From positions 124,001 through 188,000 of the forward strand of contig NZ_JACHJN010000013.1 in NCBI RefSeq assembly GCF_014203665.1: a stretch of DNA of 64,000 nucleotides, in the 5' to 3' direction. Made by a program: the position numbers and the translations under genes. The notes under the pieces were generated by a model. That model did not search any database. It saw nothing but the letters and a program-made list of their open reading frames with translations, and was not told the DNA's origin. The stretch comes from Saccharothrix tamanrassetensis. Its GTDB lineage: Bacteria > Actinomycetota > Actinomycetes > Mycobacteriales > Pseudonocardiaceae. Within the stretch, counting starts at the first letter, position 1. Every line of letters begins with the position of its first letter. Shown here in pieces: positions 50,839 through 59,819 of the stretch.

Positions 50839-51660
50839 ATGGCACTGGCATCGCTGCGCGCCCTCGTTGCGGCGTGCTCCGCCGCGCTGGTCCTTGCCTC
50901 GTGCTCCTCCGGTGACGACACGACCGTCCTCGGGAAGGCGAGTGCCAACAAGCTGGTCATCGCCGTGGGCTACGACCAACCCGGTCTGGGCGTGCGGCGG
51001 CTGGACGGCGTGTTCAAGGGCTTCGACGTCGACGTGGCGCGGTACGTGGCCAACGAGCTGGGCGCGAAGGACGTCTCGTTCGTGGAGGCCACGCCGTCCC
51101 AGCGGGAGACGCTGCTCACCGAGGGCAAGGCGGACCTGGTGGTCTCCACCTACTCGATCACCGACAAGCGCAAGGAGGTGATCGACTTCGTCGGGCCGTA
51201 CTTCGTGGCCGGGCAGGACCTGCTGGTCAGGCTCACCGACACGGAGATCACCGGTCCGGAGTCGCTCACCGCGGGCGTCAAGCTGTGCTCGGTGGAGAAC
51301 ACCACCTCGGCGCAGTACGTCAAGGACCGGTTCGCCCAGGCCGTGCAACTGGTGAATTACCCGAACTTCAGCGACTGCGTCACCGCCCTGCTGGCCGAGC
51401 AGGTGGACGCCATGACGACCGACGACGTGATCCTCGCGGGTTACGCGGCGCAGAACCCGGAGCTGCTGCGGGTGGTCGGCAAGCCGTTCAGCAAGGAGGA
51501 GTACGGCATCGGGATCCGGCGCGGCGACGCCGACGGCAAGGCCAAGGTCACCGCCGCCGTTCAGAAGATGATCGACTCCGGCGAGTGGCGCAGGTCACTG
51601 GAGGCGAACGTCGGCCGGTCGGGCTACTCGATCCCGGAACCACCCAAGATCGTTCCGTGA
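50839..51660 (+). CDS. Orphan glutamate-type binding lipoprotein
   Basis: 273 residues, paralogue of GluB at 14574. Lipobox LVLASC, then ASANKLVIAVGYDQPGLGVRR, GFDVDVARYVAN, VSTYSITDKRKEVIDFVGPYF and DSGEWRRSL align with GluB. Two cysteines (VKLCSVENT, SDCVTALL) sit where GluB has them. No permease or ATPase adjoins. It could feed the GluACD membrane complex with another substrate, or serve as a sensor. Confidence 0.87.
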   Translation: MALASLRALVAACSAALVLASCSSGDDTTVLGKASANKLVIAVGYDQPGLGVRRLDGVFKGFDVDVARYVANELGAKDVSFVEATPSQRETLLTEGKADLVVSTYSITDKRKEVIDFVGPYFVAGQDLLVRLTDTEITGPESLTAGVKLCSVENTTSAQYVKDRFAQAVQLVNYPNFSDCVTALLAEQVDAMTTDDVILAGYAAQNPELLRVVGKPFSKEEYGIGIRRGDADGKAKVTAAVQKMIDSGEWRRSLEANVGRSGYSIPEPPKIVP

Positions 51661-51684
51661 CGGACGACCCACCCCGATAGCGGT

Positions 51685-51712
51685 CTGACCGGCGGGTTCG
51701 AGGTCGTAGGCT
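51685..51712 (+). promoter_or_regulatory. Promoter of the GntR regulator gene
   Basis: CTGACC (51685-51690), 16-bp spacer, TAGGCT (51707-51712). Start of transcription falls at or beside the GTG at 51719, suggesting a leaderless message. Confidence 0.45.
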
Positions 51713-51718
51713 CGCCGG

Positions 51719-52495
51719 GTGCCTGCTTCGCATTTCGTCCCCCAGTACCGCGCGGACGGACCGGTCCGCGCCGGTATCCCCGAGCACGGTCGGATCCCGC
51801 GCTACTACGCGGTCAAGACCGAGCTGCTGTGGCTCATCGAGGCGCTGGGGGAGGGGGCCGCGCTGCCCTCCGAGCGCGAGCTCGCCGAGCGGTTCTCGGT
51901 GTCCCGCGTGACGCTGCGCCAGGCGGTGGGGGAGCTGGTGCTGGAGGGCAAGCTCCAGCGCCGGCAGGGCAGCGGCACCTACGTCGCGCCGCCGAAGCTG
52001 GTGCAGCCGCTGTCGCTGGTCAGCTACACGGAGGGGATGCGCCGGCAGGGCGTCGACCCGGGGCGCAGCGTGATCACCGTCGAACACCTGCCCGCCGACG
52101 AGGTGCTGGCGCGCGACCTGAAGGTCTCGCGCGGTGACCGGGTGATCCACCTGGAGCGCGTGCTGCTGGCCGACGACGAGCGGGTGGGGCTGGAGTCGAC
52201 CTACCTGCCCGAGTCGCGGTTCCCGACGCTGCTGGACGTGTTCGACCCGACCACCTCGCTGTACGCGTGCCTGACCGACCGGCTCGGGGTCGTGTTCGAC
52301 GAGGCCGAGGAGCGGGTGGAGACCGTGCTGGCGACGCCGCGCGAGGCGTTGCTGATCGGCACGAACCCCGCGTTGCCGATGCTGCTGCTGCACCGGGTGT
52401 CGATCGACGACGACGGCGTGCCGATCGAGCGGGTGCGGTCGCTGTTCCGGGGAGACCGGTTCAGCTTCATGGCACGCCTCCGTGCGGACGCCTGA
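51719..52495 (+). CDS. GntR/UTRA regulator (PhnF/HutC-like)
   Basis: 258 residues. wHTH (ALPSERELAERFSVSRVTLRQAVGELVLEGKLQRRQGSGTYV) and a C-terminal UTRA ligand domain. It precedes a set of 2-aminoethylphosphonate-type genes, whose regulators in other bacteria are often PhnF-like UTRA proteins. The dyad TGAGGTAACTCA at 52545-52556 lies between it and the first catabolic gene. Likely repressor with a phosphonate-related inducer. Confidence 0.88.
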   Translation: MPASHFVPQYRADGPVRAGIPEHGRIPRYYAVKTELLWLIEALGEGAALPSERELAERFSVSRVTLRQAVGELVLEGKLQRRQGSGTYVAPPKLVQPLSLVSYTEGMRRQGVDPGRSVITVEHLPADEVLARDLKVSRGDRVIHLERVLLADDERVGLESTYLPESRFPTLLDVFDPTTSLYACLTDRLGVVFDEAEERVETVLATPREALLIGTNPALPMLLLHRVSIDDDGVPIERVRSLFRGDRFSFMARLRADA

Positions 52496-52544
52496 GCTGG
52501 CCCGTCCGCCTCTGAAGCGCTGCTCACACAGTGCTTTGTAACGG

Positions 52545-52556
52545 TGAGGTAACTCA
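52545..52556. promoter_or_regulatory. Candidate GntR operator before phosphonate-type genes
   Basis: TGAGGTAACTCA has arms TGAG/CTCA around GTAA, 80 bp before the FAD-oxidoreductase start. It suits a GntR dimer. Inference. Confidence 0.45.
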
Positions 52557-52635
52557 TCTAGCCCACATCTCGCGCTCACCTTCAGGTCGCTGAGGGGACA
52601 CGATCGGTTCGTGCCGGCCACGCACCGTTCCCGGC

Positions 52636-53749
52636 GTGCGAGTGCTCATCATTGGTGGAGGCGTGCTGGGAACCATGCACGCCTGGCAGGCCGTGGAACG
52701 CGGCCACGAAGTGGTCCAACTGGAACGGGAGCCCGAGGCCCGAGGAGCCTCGGTGCGCAACTTCGGCCTGGTCTGGGTCGGTGGACGCGCGGCGGGTGCC
52801 GAACTGGACACCGCCTTGCGCCCGTGAGCTGTGGGAACGGCTCGGGTCGCGGATGCCGGGACTCGGTTTCCGGGCGAACGGCTCGCTGACCGTGCTGCGG
52901 ACCCCGCTGGAACTGGCCGTGGCCGCCGAGACCGCAGCCCGGTCGGACGCCGGCGAGCGGGGTCTGAGGCTGCTCGACGCCGCCGAGGCGCGTGCGGTGA
53001 ACCCGGCGCTGCGAGGCGACCTGCTCGGTGCGTTGTGGTGCTCGCAGGACGCCGCGGTGGAACCCCGGACCGCGCAGCCAGCGCTGCGGGCGCTCCTGGA
53101 GTCGACCGGCCGGTACACGTGGCTGCCCGGCCGTGAAGTGCGTTCGGTGGGCTCCGGGCGGATCGTGGACGACCAGGGCGTGCAGCACCGGGGCGACGTG
53201 GTGGTCCTCTGCACGGGCGCGTGGCTCGGCGGAGTGGTCCGCGAGCTGACCGGTGGCGTGCCGGTGCGGCGGGTGCAATTGCGGATGATGCAGACCGAGC
53301 CGCTGGACGAACCGCTGACCACGTCCGTCGCGGACGGCGACAGCCTGCGCTACTACCCGGCCTACCAGGGCGCGGCGCTGGACGCGTTGAACCGCGAACA
53401 GCCGCAGCCCGCCGTGGCCCGGGAGCACGCCATGCAGTTGCTGCTCGTGCAGCGGCTGGACGGCAGCCTGACCATCGGCGACACCCACGGCTACGACGAG
53501 CCCTTCCCGTTCGACACCGAGGACGCGCCGTACGGGCACCTGATCGAGGTGGCCGAGCGGATCCTCGGCCGGCCGCTGCCCCGGATCGCCCGCCGCTGGG
53601 CCGGTGTCTACGCGCAGTGCCGGGACACCACGCGGGTCGTGCACCGCTCGAAGGTCGAGCCCGGCGTGTGGCTGGTGACCGGACCCGGTGGGCGCGGCAT
53701 GACGTGCTCGCCCGCCATCGGTTTCGACACCGCCGAGGAGCAGGCCTGT
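52636..53749 (+). pseudogene. FAD-dependent oxidoreductase (TIGR03364-like), frameshifted
   Basis: Start GTG 52636: RVLIIGGGVLGTMHA, an FAD-binding motif, then GASVRNFGLVWVGG as in DAO-type oxidoreductases beside phosphonate genes. At about 52820 the frame hits TGA; the protein resumes in the next frame as RELWERLGSRMPGLGF. An extra C in the CCC run would cause this. The new frame continues to RGMTCSPAIGFDTAEE but runs past the expected end; one missing G near 53738 would give EEAGL and a TGA overlapping the HAD start. Two lesions, or sequencing errors. Confidence 0.75.
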
Positions 53750-54395
53750 GATCCCGCTGGTGGTGCTCGACATGGCCGGTACGACCGTGCTGGACGACGG
53801 CCTGGTGGAGCAGGCGTTCCTGCGGGCGTTGCCGGACGCCACGCCCGCGATGGTCGACCACGTCCGCGTGACCATGGGCCAGTCCAAGATCGTAGTGTTC
53901 CGCGAGCTGCTGAACGGCGAGACAGCGGCGCAGCGCGCGAACGCGGCGTTCGAAGAGGCCTACGCCGCCCTCGTCGCCGAAGGGCACTGCGCGCCGGTGC
54001 CGGGTGCGCCGGAAGTGATCACCGACCTTCGCACGAGGGGCGCGAAGGTCGCCTTCAGCACCGGGTTCTCCCGTGCCACCCAGCACGTCATCCTGTCCGC
54101 CCTCGGCTGGACCGACCGGGCGGACTTCACCACCACCCCGGCCGAAGCCGGTCGGGGCAGGCCGTACCCGGACATGGTGCTCGCCGCCGTGCTCGGGCTG
54201 GGCCTGGCCGACGTCCGCGACGTGGCGGTCGTCGGCGACACCCCGTCCGACGTGCTGTCCGGCCTGCGCTCCGGCGCCCGCGTGGTGGCGGGCGTGCTGA
54301 CCGGTGCGGGTTCGCGTGCCGATCTGGCCGCCGCGGGCGCGACCCACGTCCTCGACTCGATCCGTGACCTCCCCGCAGTCCTCGAAGGGTTCTGA
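53748..54395 (+). CDS. Phosphonatase-like HAD hydrolase
   Basis: 215 residues, GTG start overlapping the lost oxidoreductase stop. HAD motif I LVVLDMAGTTV with nucleophile and acid/base Asp/Thr pattern, motif II FSTGFSRA, motif III/IV GRGRPYPDMV and VVGDTPSDVLSG. This is the TIGR03351 phosphonatase-like group that accompanies 2-aminoethylphosphonate transport genes. The frame is intact, unlike its neighbours. Predicted to act on a C-P or phosphate ester substrate in phosphonate catabolism. Confidence 0.85.
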   Translation: MIPLVVLDMAGTTVLDDGLVEQAFLRALPDATPAMVDHVRVTMGQSKIVVFRELLNGETAAQRANAAFEEAYAALVAEGHCAPVPGAPEVITDLRTRGAKVAFSTGFSRATQHVILSALGWTDRADFTTTPAEAGRGRPYPDMVLAAVLGLGLADVRDVAVVGDTPSDVLSGLRSGARVVAGVLTGAGSRADLAAAGATHVLDSIRDLPAVLEGF

Positions 54396-54399
54396 CGAC

Positions 54400-55404
54400 A
54401 TGTTGCGCAAGGTCCTGGCCGTCGGACTGCTCCTGCTCGCCACCGCCTGCGGCGGCACGGCGGGCGGCGGCGCCGACGGGGACAAGACGGTCACCGTCTA
54501 CACCGTCGACGGCCTCGCGAGCTGGTACGCCAAGCGCGCCGAGGAGTTCGAGGCGCAGACCGGCATCACCGTGCGGCTGGTGGAGAGCGGCTCCGGCGAG
54601 GTGGTCACCCGCGCCGAACGGGAGAAGGCCAACCCCCAGGCGGACGTGCTGGTGACGCTGCCGCCGTTCATCCAGCGCGCGTCGTAGGCCGGGCTGCTGG
54701 CCGACTACACGCCCGCCGGTGCGGACAAGGTGGCCGACCGGACCGGGCAGTACACCGCCGTGGTCGACAACTACCTGAACTTCATCTACAACCCGAAGCT
54801 CGCCGCGCCCGCGCCCACGTCGTGGCAAGACCTGCTGGACCCGCGCTTCAAGGGCAGGCTCCAGTACTCCACGCCCGGCCAGGCCGGTGACGGCACGGCG
54901 GTGTTGTTGCAGCTCAAGCACGTCTACGGCGACTAAGGCGCGCTGGACTACCTGGCCAGGCTGGAGGCCGACAACGTCGGCCCGTCGTCGTCCACCGGCA
55001 AGCTCCAGCCGAAGGTGTCCAAGGGCGAGATCCTGGTGGCCAACGGCGACCTGCAGATGAACCTGGCCTCGATCCGGGACGTCAAGTCGGAGTTCGAGGT
55101 GTTCTTCCCGGCCGACGACAAGGGCGTGCGCTCCACGTTCGCCATCCCGTACTTCGCCGGGCTCGCCACGGGGGCGCCGCACGCGGAGAACGGCCGGAAG
55201 TTCCTGGACTTCCTGCTGTCCGCCGACGTGCAGAAGACGATCGCCTCGGACGCGTTGGGGCGGGCCACCCGGTCGGACGTGCCGGTCGAGGGGCGGATCT
55301 CCGAGCTGCTGGCGGGCGTCGAGCTGTGGCAGCCGGACTGGGCCGCCGTGGTCGCCACGCTGGACGCCGACATCGCCGCGTACACCAAGGCGGTCGGGCG
55401 ATGA
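54400..55404 (+). pseudogene. 2-aminoethylphosphonate-type binding protein, two nonsense codons
   Basis: One frame over 335 codons encodes a solute-binding lipoprotein (lipobox LLATAC; VTVYTVDGLASWYAKRAEEFE; NPKLAAPAPTSWQDLLDPRF; IASDALGRATRSDVPVEG) but contains TAG at 54685-54687 and TAA at 54934-54936. Each stop interrupts otherwise continuous homology: ...QRAS-stop-AGLLADYTP and ...YGD-stop-GALDYLARLE. The first probably was CAG and the second GAG or GAA. No readthrough or selenocysteine-like element is evident. Its TGA overlaps the ATPase ATG (ATGA). Confidence 0.85.
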
Positions 55405-56444
55405 CCCCAGCCGTCGAGCTGCGCGAGGTCGCCGTCCACTTCGGACGGACCGTCGCACTGCACGGGCTGGACCTGTCGGTGGCGCCGGGGGAGACCCTGG
55501 CGCTGCTCGGCCCGTCCGGCTCGGGCAAGTCGACCGCGTTGAAGGCGGTGGCCGGGTTCTTCCGGCCCACGGCCGGCCGGGTGCTGCTGGGCGGGCGGGA
55601 CGTGACGGACCTGCCGCCGAACCGGCGCGGGCTCGGTGTCGTGGTGCAGAGCTACGCGCTGTTCCCGCACATGAAGGTGTCCGACAACGTGGCGTTCGGG
55701 CTGCGGGCACGGCGGACGCCGCGGCGGATCGTCGCCGAGCGGGTCGCGGAAGTGCTGTCGCTGGTGGGGATGTCCGGGTTCCGGGACCGGTATCCGCGCC
55801 AGCTCTCCGGCGGGCAGCAGCAGCGCGTCGCGATCGCGCGGGCGTTGGCGATCCGGCCGCCCGTGCTGCTGCTGGACGAGCCGTTGTCGGCGCTGGACGC
55901 GGCTCTGCGCGAGGAGATGGTGGCGGAGCTGCTCCGGTTGCGGTCGGAACTGCCCGACACCGCCATCGTCTACGTGACGCACGACCAGGGCGAGGTGCTG
56001 GCGCTGGCCGACCGGATCGCGGTCATGCGCGACGCCCGGCTGGTGGAGGTCGGGCCGACTTCCGCGCTCTACCACCGGCCCGCGGAGTCGTTCACGGCGT
56101 CGTTCCTGGGTGCGTCGAACCTGCTGCCGGTGGAGGTGGTGGACGCCGGCACGGTGCGGCTGGGTGAGCTGCGGCTGGCCGCGTCGTCCGCCGGGCTGCC
56201 GCCGGGCGAGCCCGTGGCGTTGGGCGTCCGGCCGCACCGGGTGGGGGTGCGGGAGTACTCGGGCGCCGGGTTGGCGGCCCGGCTGGTAGCGGTGCAGTGG
56301 CGGGGGACGGGCTTCCGGCTCGACCTGGAACTGGAGCTGGGGCACCGGCTGCGGGCGGAGGTGCCCGCGGTGGACGGGCTCTCGGTCGGCTCCCGGGTCG
56401 ACGTGTCCATCCCGGACGCTTGCCCGCTGGTGCGGGTGGCGTGA
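55401..56444 (+). CDS. 2-aminoethylphosphonate-type ABC transporter ATPase
   Basis: 347 residues. Walker A GPSGSGKST, Q-loop VVQSYALFPHM, signature LSGGQQQR, Walker B LLLDEPLSALD, H-loop VTHDQGE, C-terminal TOBE-like region from about 235. It matches the PhnT/PotA-type ATPases accompanying phosphonate binding proteins. Start overlaps the binding protein stop and its own stop overlaps the permease start (TGATG). Intact, though its partners are damaged. Confidence 0.88.
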   Translation: MTPAVELREVAVHFGRTVALHGLDLSVAPGETLALLGPSGSGKSTALKAVAGFFRPTAGRVLLGGRDVTDLPPNRRGLGVVVQSYALFPHMKVSDNVAFGLRARRTPRRIVAERVAEVLSLVGMSGFRDRYPRQLSGGQQQRVAIARALAIRPPVLLLDEPLSALDAALREEMVAELLRLRSELPDTAIVYVTHDQGEVLALADRIAVMRDARLVEVGPTSALYHRPAESFTASFLGASNLLPVEVVDAGTVRLGELRLAASSAGLPPGEPVALGVRPHRVGVREYSGAGLAARLVAVQWRGTGFRLDLELELGHRLRAEVPAVDGLSVGSRVDVSIPDACPLVRVA

Positions 56445-57832
56445 TGCGCCGGCTGCTGTGGCTGTTGCCGCCGGTCGCGGTGCTGGTGGTGTTCTTCGGG
56501 TATCCGCTCGCCTTGGTGCTGCACCAGTCGTTCGTCGGTGACGACGGGTTCGTCGGACTGGCGAACTGGGAGGCGGTGCTGGCGTCCGCCGAGTTCCGCA
56601 GGGCGTTGGTGCGGACGGCGTTGCTGGCCGTCGCGGCGACTGCCGGGTGCCTGGTGCTGGGAGTGTTCCTGGCGCTGGTGATCGCTTTCGCGCCGTTCCC
56701 GGGCGTACGGGCGATCTCGCGGCTGGTGGACGTGGTGCTCGCGTTCCCGTCGTTCCTGATCGCCTTGGCGTTCACGTTCCTGTACGGGAGTGCGGGGGTG
56801 TTGAACGCAGCCTTGGCCTCCGGGGCCTGTCTGACCCTGCTGCTGTGCATGAACGAGTTCGGGATCGTGCTGTTCGTCGGGGCGAAGGACGTCATCACGT
56901 CGCCGATGCTGGTCTACACGAAGGCGATCGTGACGTTCGACTACCCCGCGGCTTGCGTGGTCGCCGTGGTGAACGTGGTGTTCTCCGGTGCGCTGTACGC
57001 ACTCCACCGCTGGGTGTTCGCGAAGGGGCGGGCCGTGCTGCTGTGGACGCGGCGTAGTCGCGCGGTCGCCATCGCGCTGTTCGCGGTGCTGTTCACGGTC
57101 GTGGTCGTCGCGCCGCTGGCGATGATCGTGCTGGCGTCCGTGGCCGGGTCGTGGAACGGGGTGCTGCCCTCGAACCTCACCGGGGAGCACTTGGCCTCGG
57201 CGGTGAGTGGTGACGCGGTGGCCAGTGCCGTCGTGAGCGCTCAGACGGCGGTCATCGCGGCGTTGACGGCCGTCGTGCTGGGGACGTGGCTGGCGTTGGG
57301 GCCGGCGAAGGCTCCTGCGGGGGTGCGGAGGGTCTTGGACGCGGCGGCGCACCTACCGCTGGCGGTGCCGTCGGTGGTGGTCGGGCTGGGGCTGCTGGTG
57401 GCGTTCAGCCGGTCGCCGTTGCTGCTCAACGGGACGCGGTGGATCGTTCTGGTCGCGCACCTGGTGATCCTCCTGCCGTTCACCTTCAGCGTCGTGTCGG
57501 CCGCGCAGCGCCGGGTCGACCCGTTGCCGGCGGCGGTGGCGGAGAGCCTCGGGGCGTCCGCGTTGCACGTGCTGTGGCGCGTGCGGGTGCCCGTGCTGCT
57601 GCCCGCGATGTCCGCGTCGGCGTCGCTGGGGCTGGCGCTGTCCATGGGCGAGGTGGGCGCGACGATCATGCTGTACCCGCCGGACTGGCGGACGCTGCCG
57701 GTGAGCGTGTTCGCGCTGACCGACCGGGGCCAGGTCTTCGCCGCGTCCGCTTCCACCGTGCTGCTGCTGGGCACCACCCTGGCGGGCCTGGTGGCGTTGG
57801 GCCTCGTTCGGCCCCGTGCCGCGGAACGTTAG
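56444..57832 (+). CDS. Fused ABC permease lacking the first EAA loop
   Basis: 462 residues; the fused two-domain phosphonate permease is normally near 540-560. The second half has the EAA motif (AVAESLGASALHVLWRVRVPVLLP). The first half reaches FLYGSAGVLNAALAS and then runs directly into GACLTLLLCMNEFGIVLF, with no EAA loop between them. Around 70-80 residues seem deleted in frame near codon 125 (56815-56830), removing the coupling helix of that half. Probably unable to couple ATP hydrolysis. Usual names are PhnU/PhnV. Confidence 0.75.
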   Translation: MRRLLWLLPPVAVLVVFFGYPLALVLHQSFVGDDGFVGLANWEAVLASAEFRRALVRTALLAVAATAGCLVLGVFLALVIAFAPFPGVRAISRLVDVVLAFPSFLIALAFTFLYGSAGVLNAALASGACLTLLLCMNEFGIVLFVGAKDVITSPMLVYTKAIVTFDYPAACVVAVVNVVFSGALYALHRWVFAKGRAVLLWTRRSRAVAIALFAVLFTVVVVAPLAMIVLASVAGSWNGVLPSNLTGEHLASAVSGDAVASAVVSAQTAVIAALTAVVLGTWLALGPAKAPAGVRRVLDAAAHLPLAVPSVVVGLGLLVAFSRSPLLLNGTRWIVLVAHLVILLPFTFSVVSAAQRRVDPLPAAVAESLGASALHVLWRVRVPVLLPAMSASASLGLALSMGEVGATIMLYPPDWRTLPVSVFALTDRGQVFAASASTVLLLGTTLAGLVALGLVRPRAAER

Positions 57833-57956
57833 CGAAGTGTTGCCTCGATAGCGCCCATTGGGAGGCGTCTTGTCCTGCCCTTGCGGAGGTACCGTTGGTG
57901 CCAGGGAAGTGAGTGCTCCTCACCCGCAACGGCGCGGGGGAAGCGGGGGGTGGGTC

Positions 57957-58283
57957 GTGACCTTCAAAGAGGAGTTCCTGGCGGAACTCGAAGACTGCCT
58001 GGGCGGCTACGGCGCGGTGCCGGTGTGCGACCCCGGCGCGCTCGCGCGGTTCATCGACTACGTGCGGCGATTGCCGGAGGACGATCTGAGGTTGCGCTGC
58101 CTGGCGGGTGTGGACCAGGGCTCCGGCTCGTTCTGGAACAACCCCGCTGTGTGGTGGGAGCAGGTTCCCCGGTTCGGGGTCGGTTCGCAGGACTGCTCGG
58201 GGCTGCTGGACCGGATGCTGGACGAGGCGATCAGCGACGAGATCGACGTGCTGGAGATGGAGATCCGGGAACTGCCCGGCTGA
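57957..58283 (+). CDS. Hypothetical cytosolic protein, 108 residues
   Basis: Acidic, with tryptophans and a cysteine pair: FKEEFLAELEDCLGGYGAVPVCDPGALARFIDYVRRLPEDDLR and DCSGLLDRMLDEAISDEIDVLEMEIREL. GTG start at 57957 after a GGGGGG stretch is weak; an upstream ATG would add 33 residues of unlike composition. No family recognised. Stands alone between the phosphonate-type cluster and a convergent pair. Confidence 0.55.
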   Translation: MTFKEEFLAELEDCLGGYGAVPVCDPGALARFIDYVRRLPEDDLRLRCLAGVDQGSGSFWNNPAVWWEQVPRFGVGSQDCSGLLDRMLDEAISDEIDVLEMEIRELPG

Positions 58284-58359
58284 GGACCGCCCGAGGACGT
58301 CACCCGTGGTGCACCCGGGTCGCCGGATGCACCACGGGGTAAGTCGGTCGGGGTGCCGC

Positions 58360-59022
58360 TCAGACCGAGAGCAGTCGGTCGAAGAACGAGCGGTAGCGCC
58401 GCAGCGCCAGCCGCAGTTCCTCGGTGTCGGCCTGTCCGCCCTCCTGCCACTGCCCCTCCAGCGAGCGCTTGTGCTCGGAGAACGTGGTCGCCAGGCTCTG
58501 GATCACCTGCGCCACCAGCTCGTCCGCCCGCTGCACCGCGTCGCGCGGGTCGTCCACGAAGTCGGCCTGGAGAGCGCGCCACTCGACCTGGTAGCCGTCC
58601 GCCTCGTCGGAGGTGAACAGCGGTTCGTCGTCGGATCGCGGGGACTGGTCGGCCGACTGTGCGCTGCCCGTGCGGGCGTCGGCCGTCGGCGTGCCGGTCA
58701 CCGGCTCGTCGGCGGTCGGTTGGTCGGCGGTCGGTTGGTCGGCGGTCGGTTCGTCGTACGTCCGGTCGTCGACTGCCGGCTCGTCGGTCCGGGGCGAGTC
58801 GGTGATCGTCTCGTCGGTGGACGCATCGCGGGTGCCGGTCTCGTAGACCGGTTCGTCGTCGTACCGGGCGTGCTCGCCGCCCGTCTGATCACGGTCGTGC
58901 CCGGCCGGGCCGTTGTCCAACGGCTCTCTGTCGTACCCGGTCTGGCCCTGGTCGTAGCCGGCCTGCGCGGTGGTGCGCTTCTCCGGCGACGCGAAGTCTT
59001 CGGTCGTGAGGCGTTCGTTCAT
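58360..59022 (-). CDS. Acidic repeat-rich protein, paired with 59022 gene
   Basis: 220 residues. The first 130 are low-complexity, acidic, with TADQP/TADEP repeats. The last 85 form a domain: EWRALQADFVDDPRDAVQRADELVAQVIQSL...EELRLALRRYRSFFDRLL. The same domain occurs at the C-terminus of the upstream gene. Start ATG 59022 overlaps the upstream stop (TGATG). No TM segment. Function unknown. Confidence 0.7.
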   Translation of the reverse strand: MNERLTTEDFASPEKRTTAQAGYDQGQTGYDREPLDNGPAGHDRDQTGGEHARYDDEPVYETGTRDASTDETITDSPRTDEPAVDDRTYDEPTADQPTADQPTADEPVTGTPTADARTGSAQSADQSPRSDDEPLFTSDEADGYQVEWRALQADFVDDPRDAVQRADELVAQVIQSLATTFSEHKRSLEGQWQEGGQADTEELRLALRRYRSFFDRLLSV

Positions 59023-59615
59023 CACCGCGCTCCTTCCGTGCGGTCACGACGGTCGGCGTGACGGTCGTCGGCGTGACGGTCGTCCGCGCCGGTCTTCAGG
59101 AGGTCTTCGAACAGCGTTCGGTAGTGCACCATCGCGGTCCTGAGGTCCTCGGTGGACGCCTCGCCCCGGTCCTGGCGCTCGGAGATGGTGTGCGCTTCGC
59201 GGTAGTGGTCGAGCGTCTGCGCGTGCTCCACGGAGAGCAGCGAAGCCTGTCGCTCGTACCCCTCGGTGGGGTAACCGCGTTCGGCCATCAGGTCGGTCAC
59301 CAAGCGGTCCGCCTGGGTTACCGCGGTGGTCGGCGCATCGACGAACTGCTCCTGGATGCGGGTCCAGTTCCGCGCGTAGCTCTCCCGGGTACCGGGGGTC
59401 AGCGGACGCAGTTCGAGCTTCGAGTGCTCACGCTCGCGCTCGACCAGCTCACGCTCCGCTGCCATCCGATTGTCGTTGCGCTCCAAGGCCCGTTCGTACT
59501 CGGGGCCGAACTTCGTGCGCAACCTCTTGCGCTGCAAGAAGAATCGCAACAGCACGATCGCCGCCACGACGACCAGCACGACGACGATCACGCCGATGAT
59601 GGTGCCGGTGGACAT
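59022..59615 (-). CDS. Single-TM protein with the same C-terminal domain
   Basis: 197 residues. N-terminal TM at 6-27 (IIGVIVVVLVVVAAIVLLRFFL), a charged coiled region to about 75, then NWTRIQEQFVDAPTTAVTQADRLVTDLM...EDLRTAMVHYRTLFEDLL, the same domain as in the following gene. The shared Q-x-x-FVD-x-P-x-x-AV-x-x-AD-x-LV pattern indicates duplication. The pair likely form one complex at the membrane, one anchored and one soluble. Confidence 0.75.
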   Translation of the reverse strand: MSTGTIIGVIVVVLVVVAAIVLLRFFLQRKRLRTKFGPEYERALERNDNRMAAERELVEREREHSKLELRPLTPGTRESYARNWTRIQEQFVDAPTTAVTQADRLVTDLMAERGYPTEGYERQASLLSVEHAQTLDHYREAHTISERQDRGEASTEDLRTAMVHYRTLFEDLLKTGADDRHADDRHADRRDRTEGAR

Positions 59616-59819
59616 CTCTGCCTCCTAGGGCTTGGATGCCCACCGGGTTCCCTTGCAGCGCAGGGACAAACCTCCCCCAACCCCCTGGCGAACGCCACTC
59701 ACACCCGATCACCCGCTCACCGGATCACAAACCGTCCCAACAATCCCACGCCTTCAACACCCCGCACCACGCATCCAACTCCCAACACCCACTACCACAA
59801 CCCACCCACCACCCCAGCC

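Noticed and set aside
54685..54936. Selenocysteine or pyrrolysine readthrough in the binding protein
   Set aside because: The two stops are TAG and TAA, neither is TGA, and there is no adjacent recoding structure; simple nonsense mutation is the better reading.
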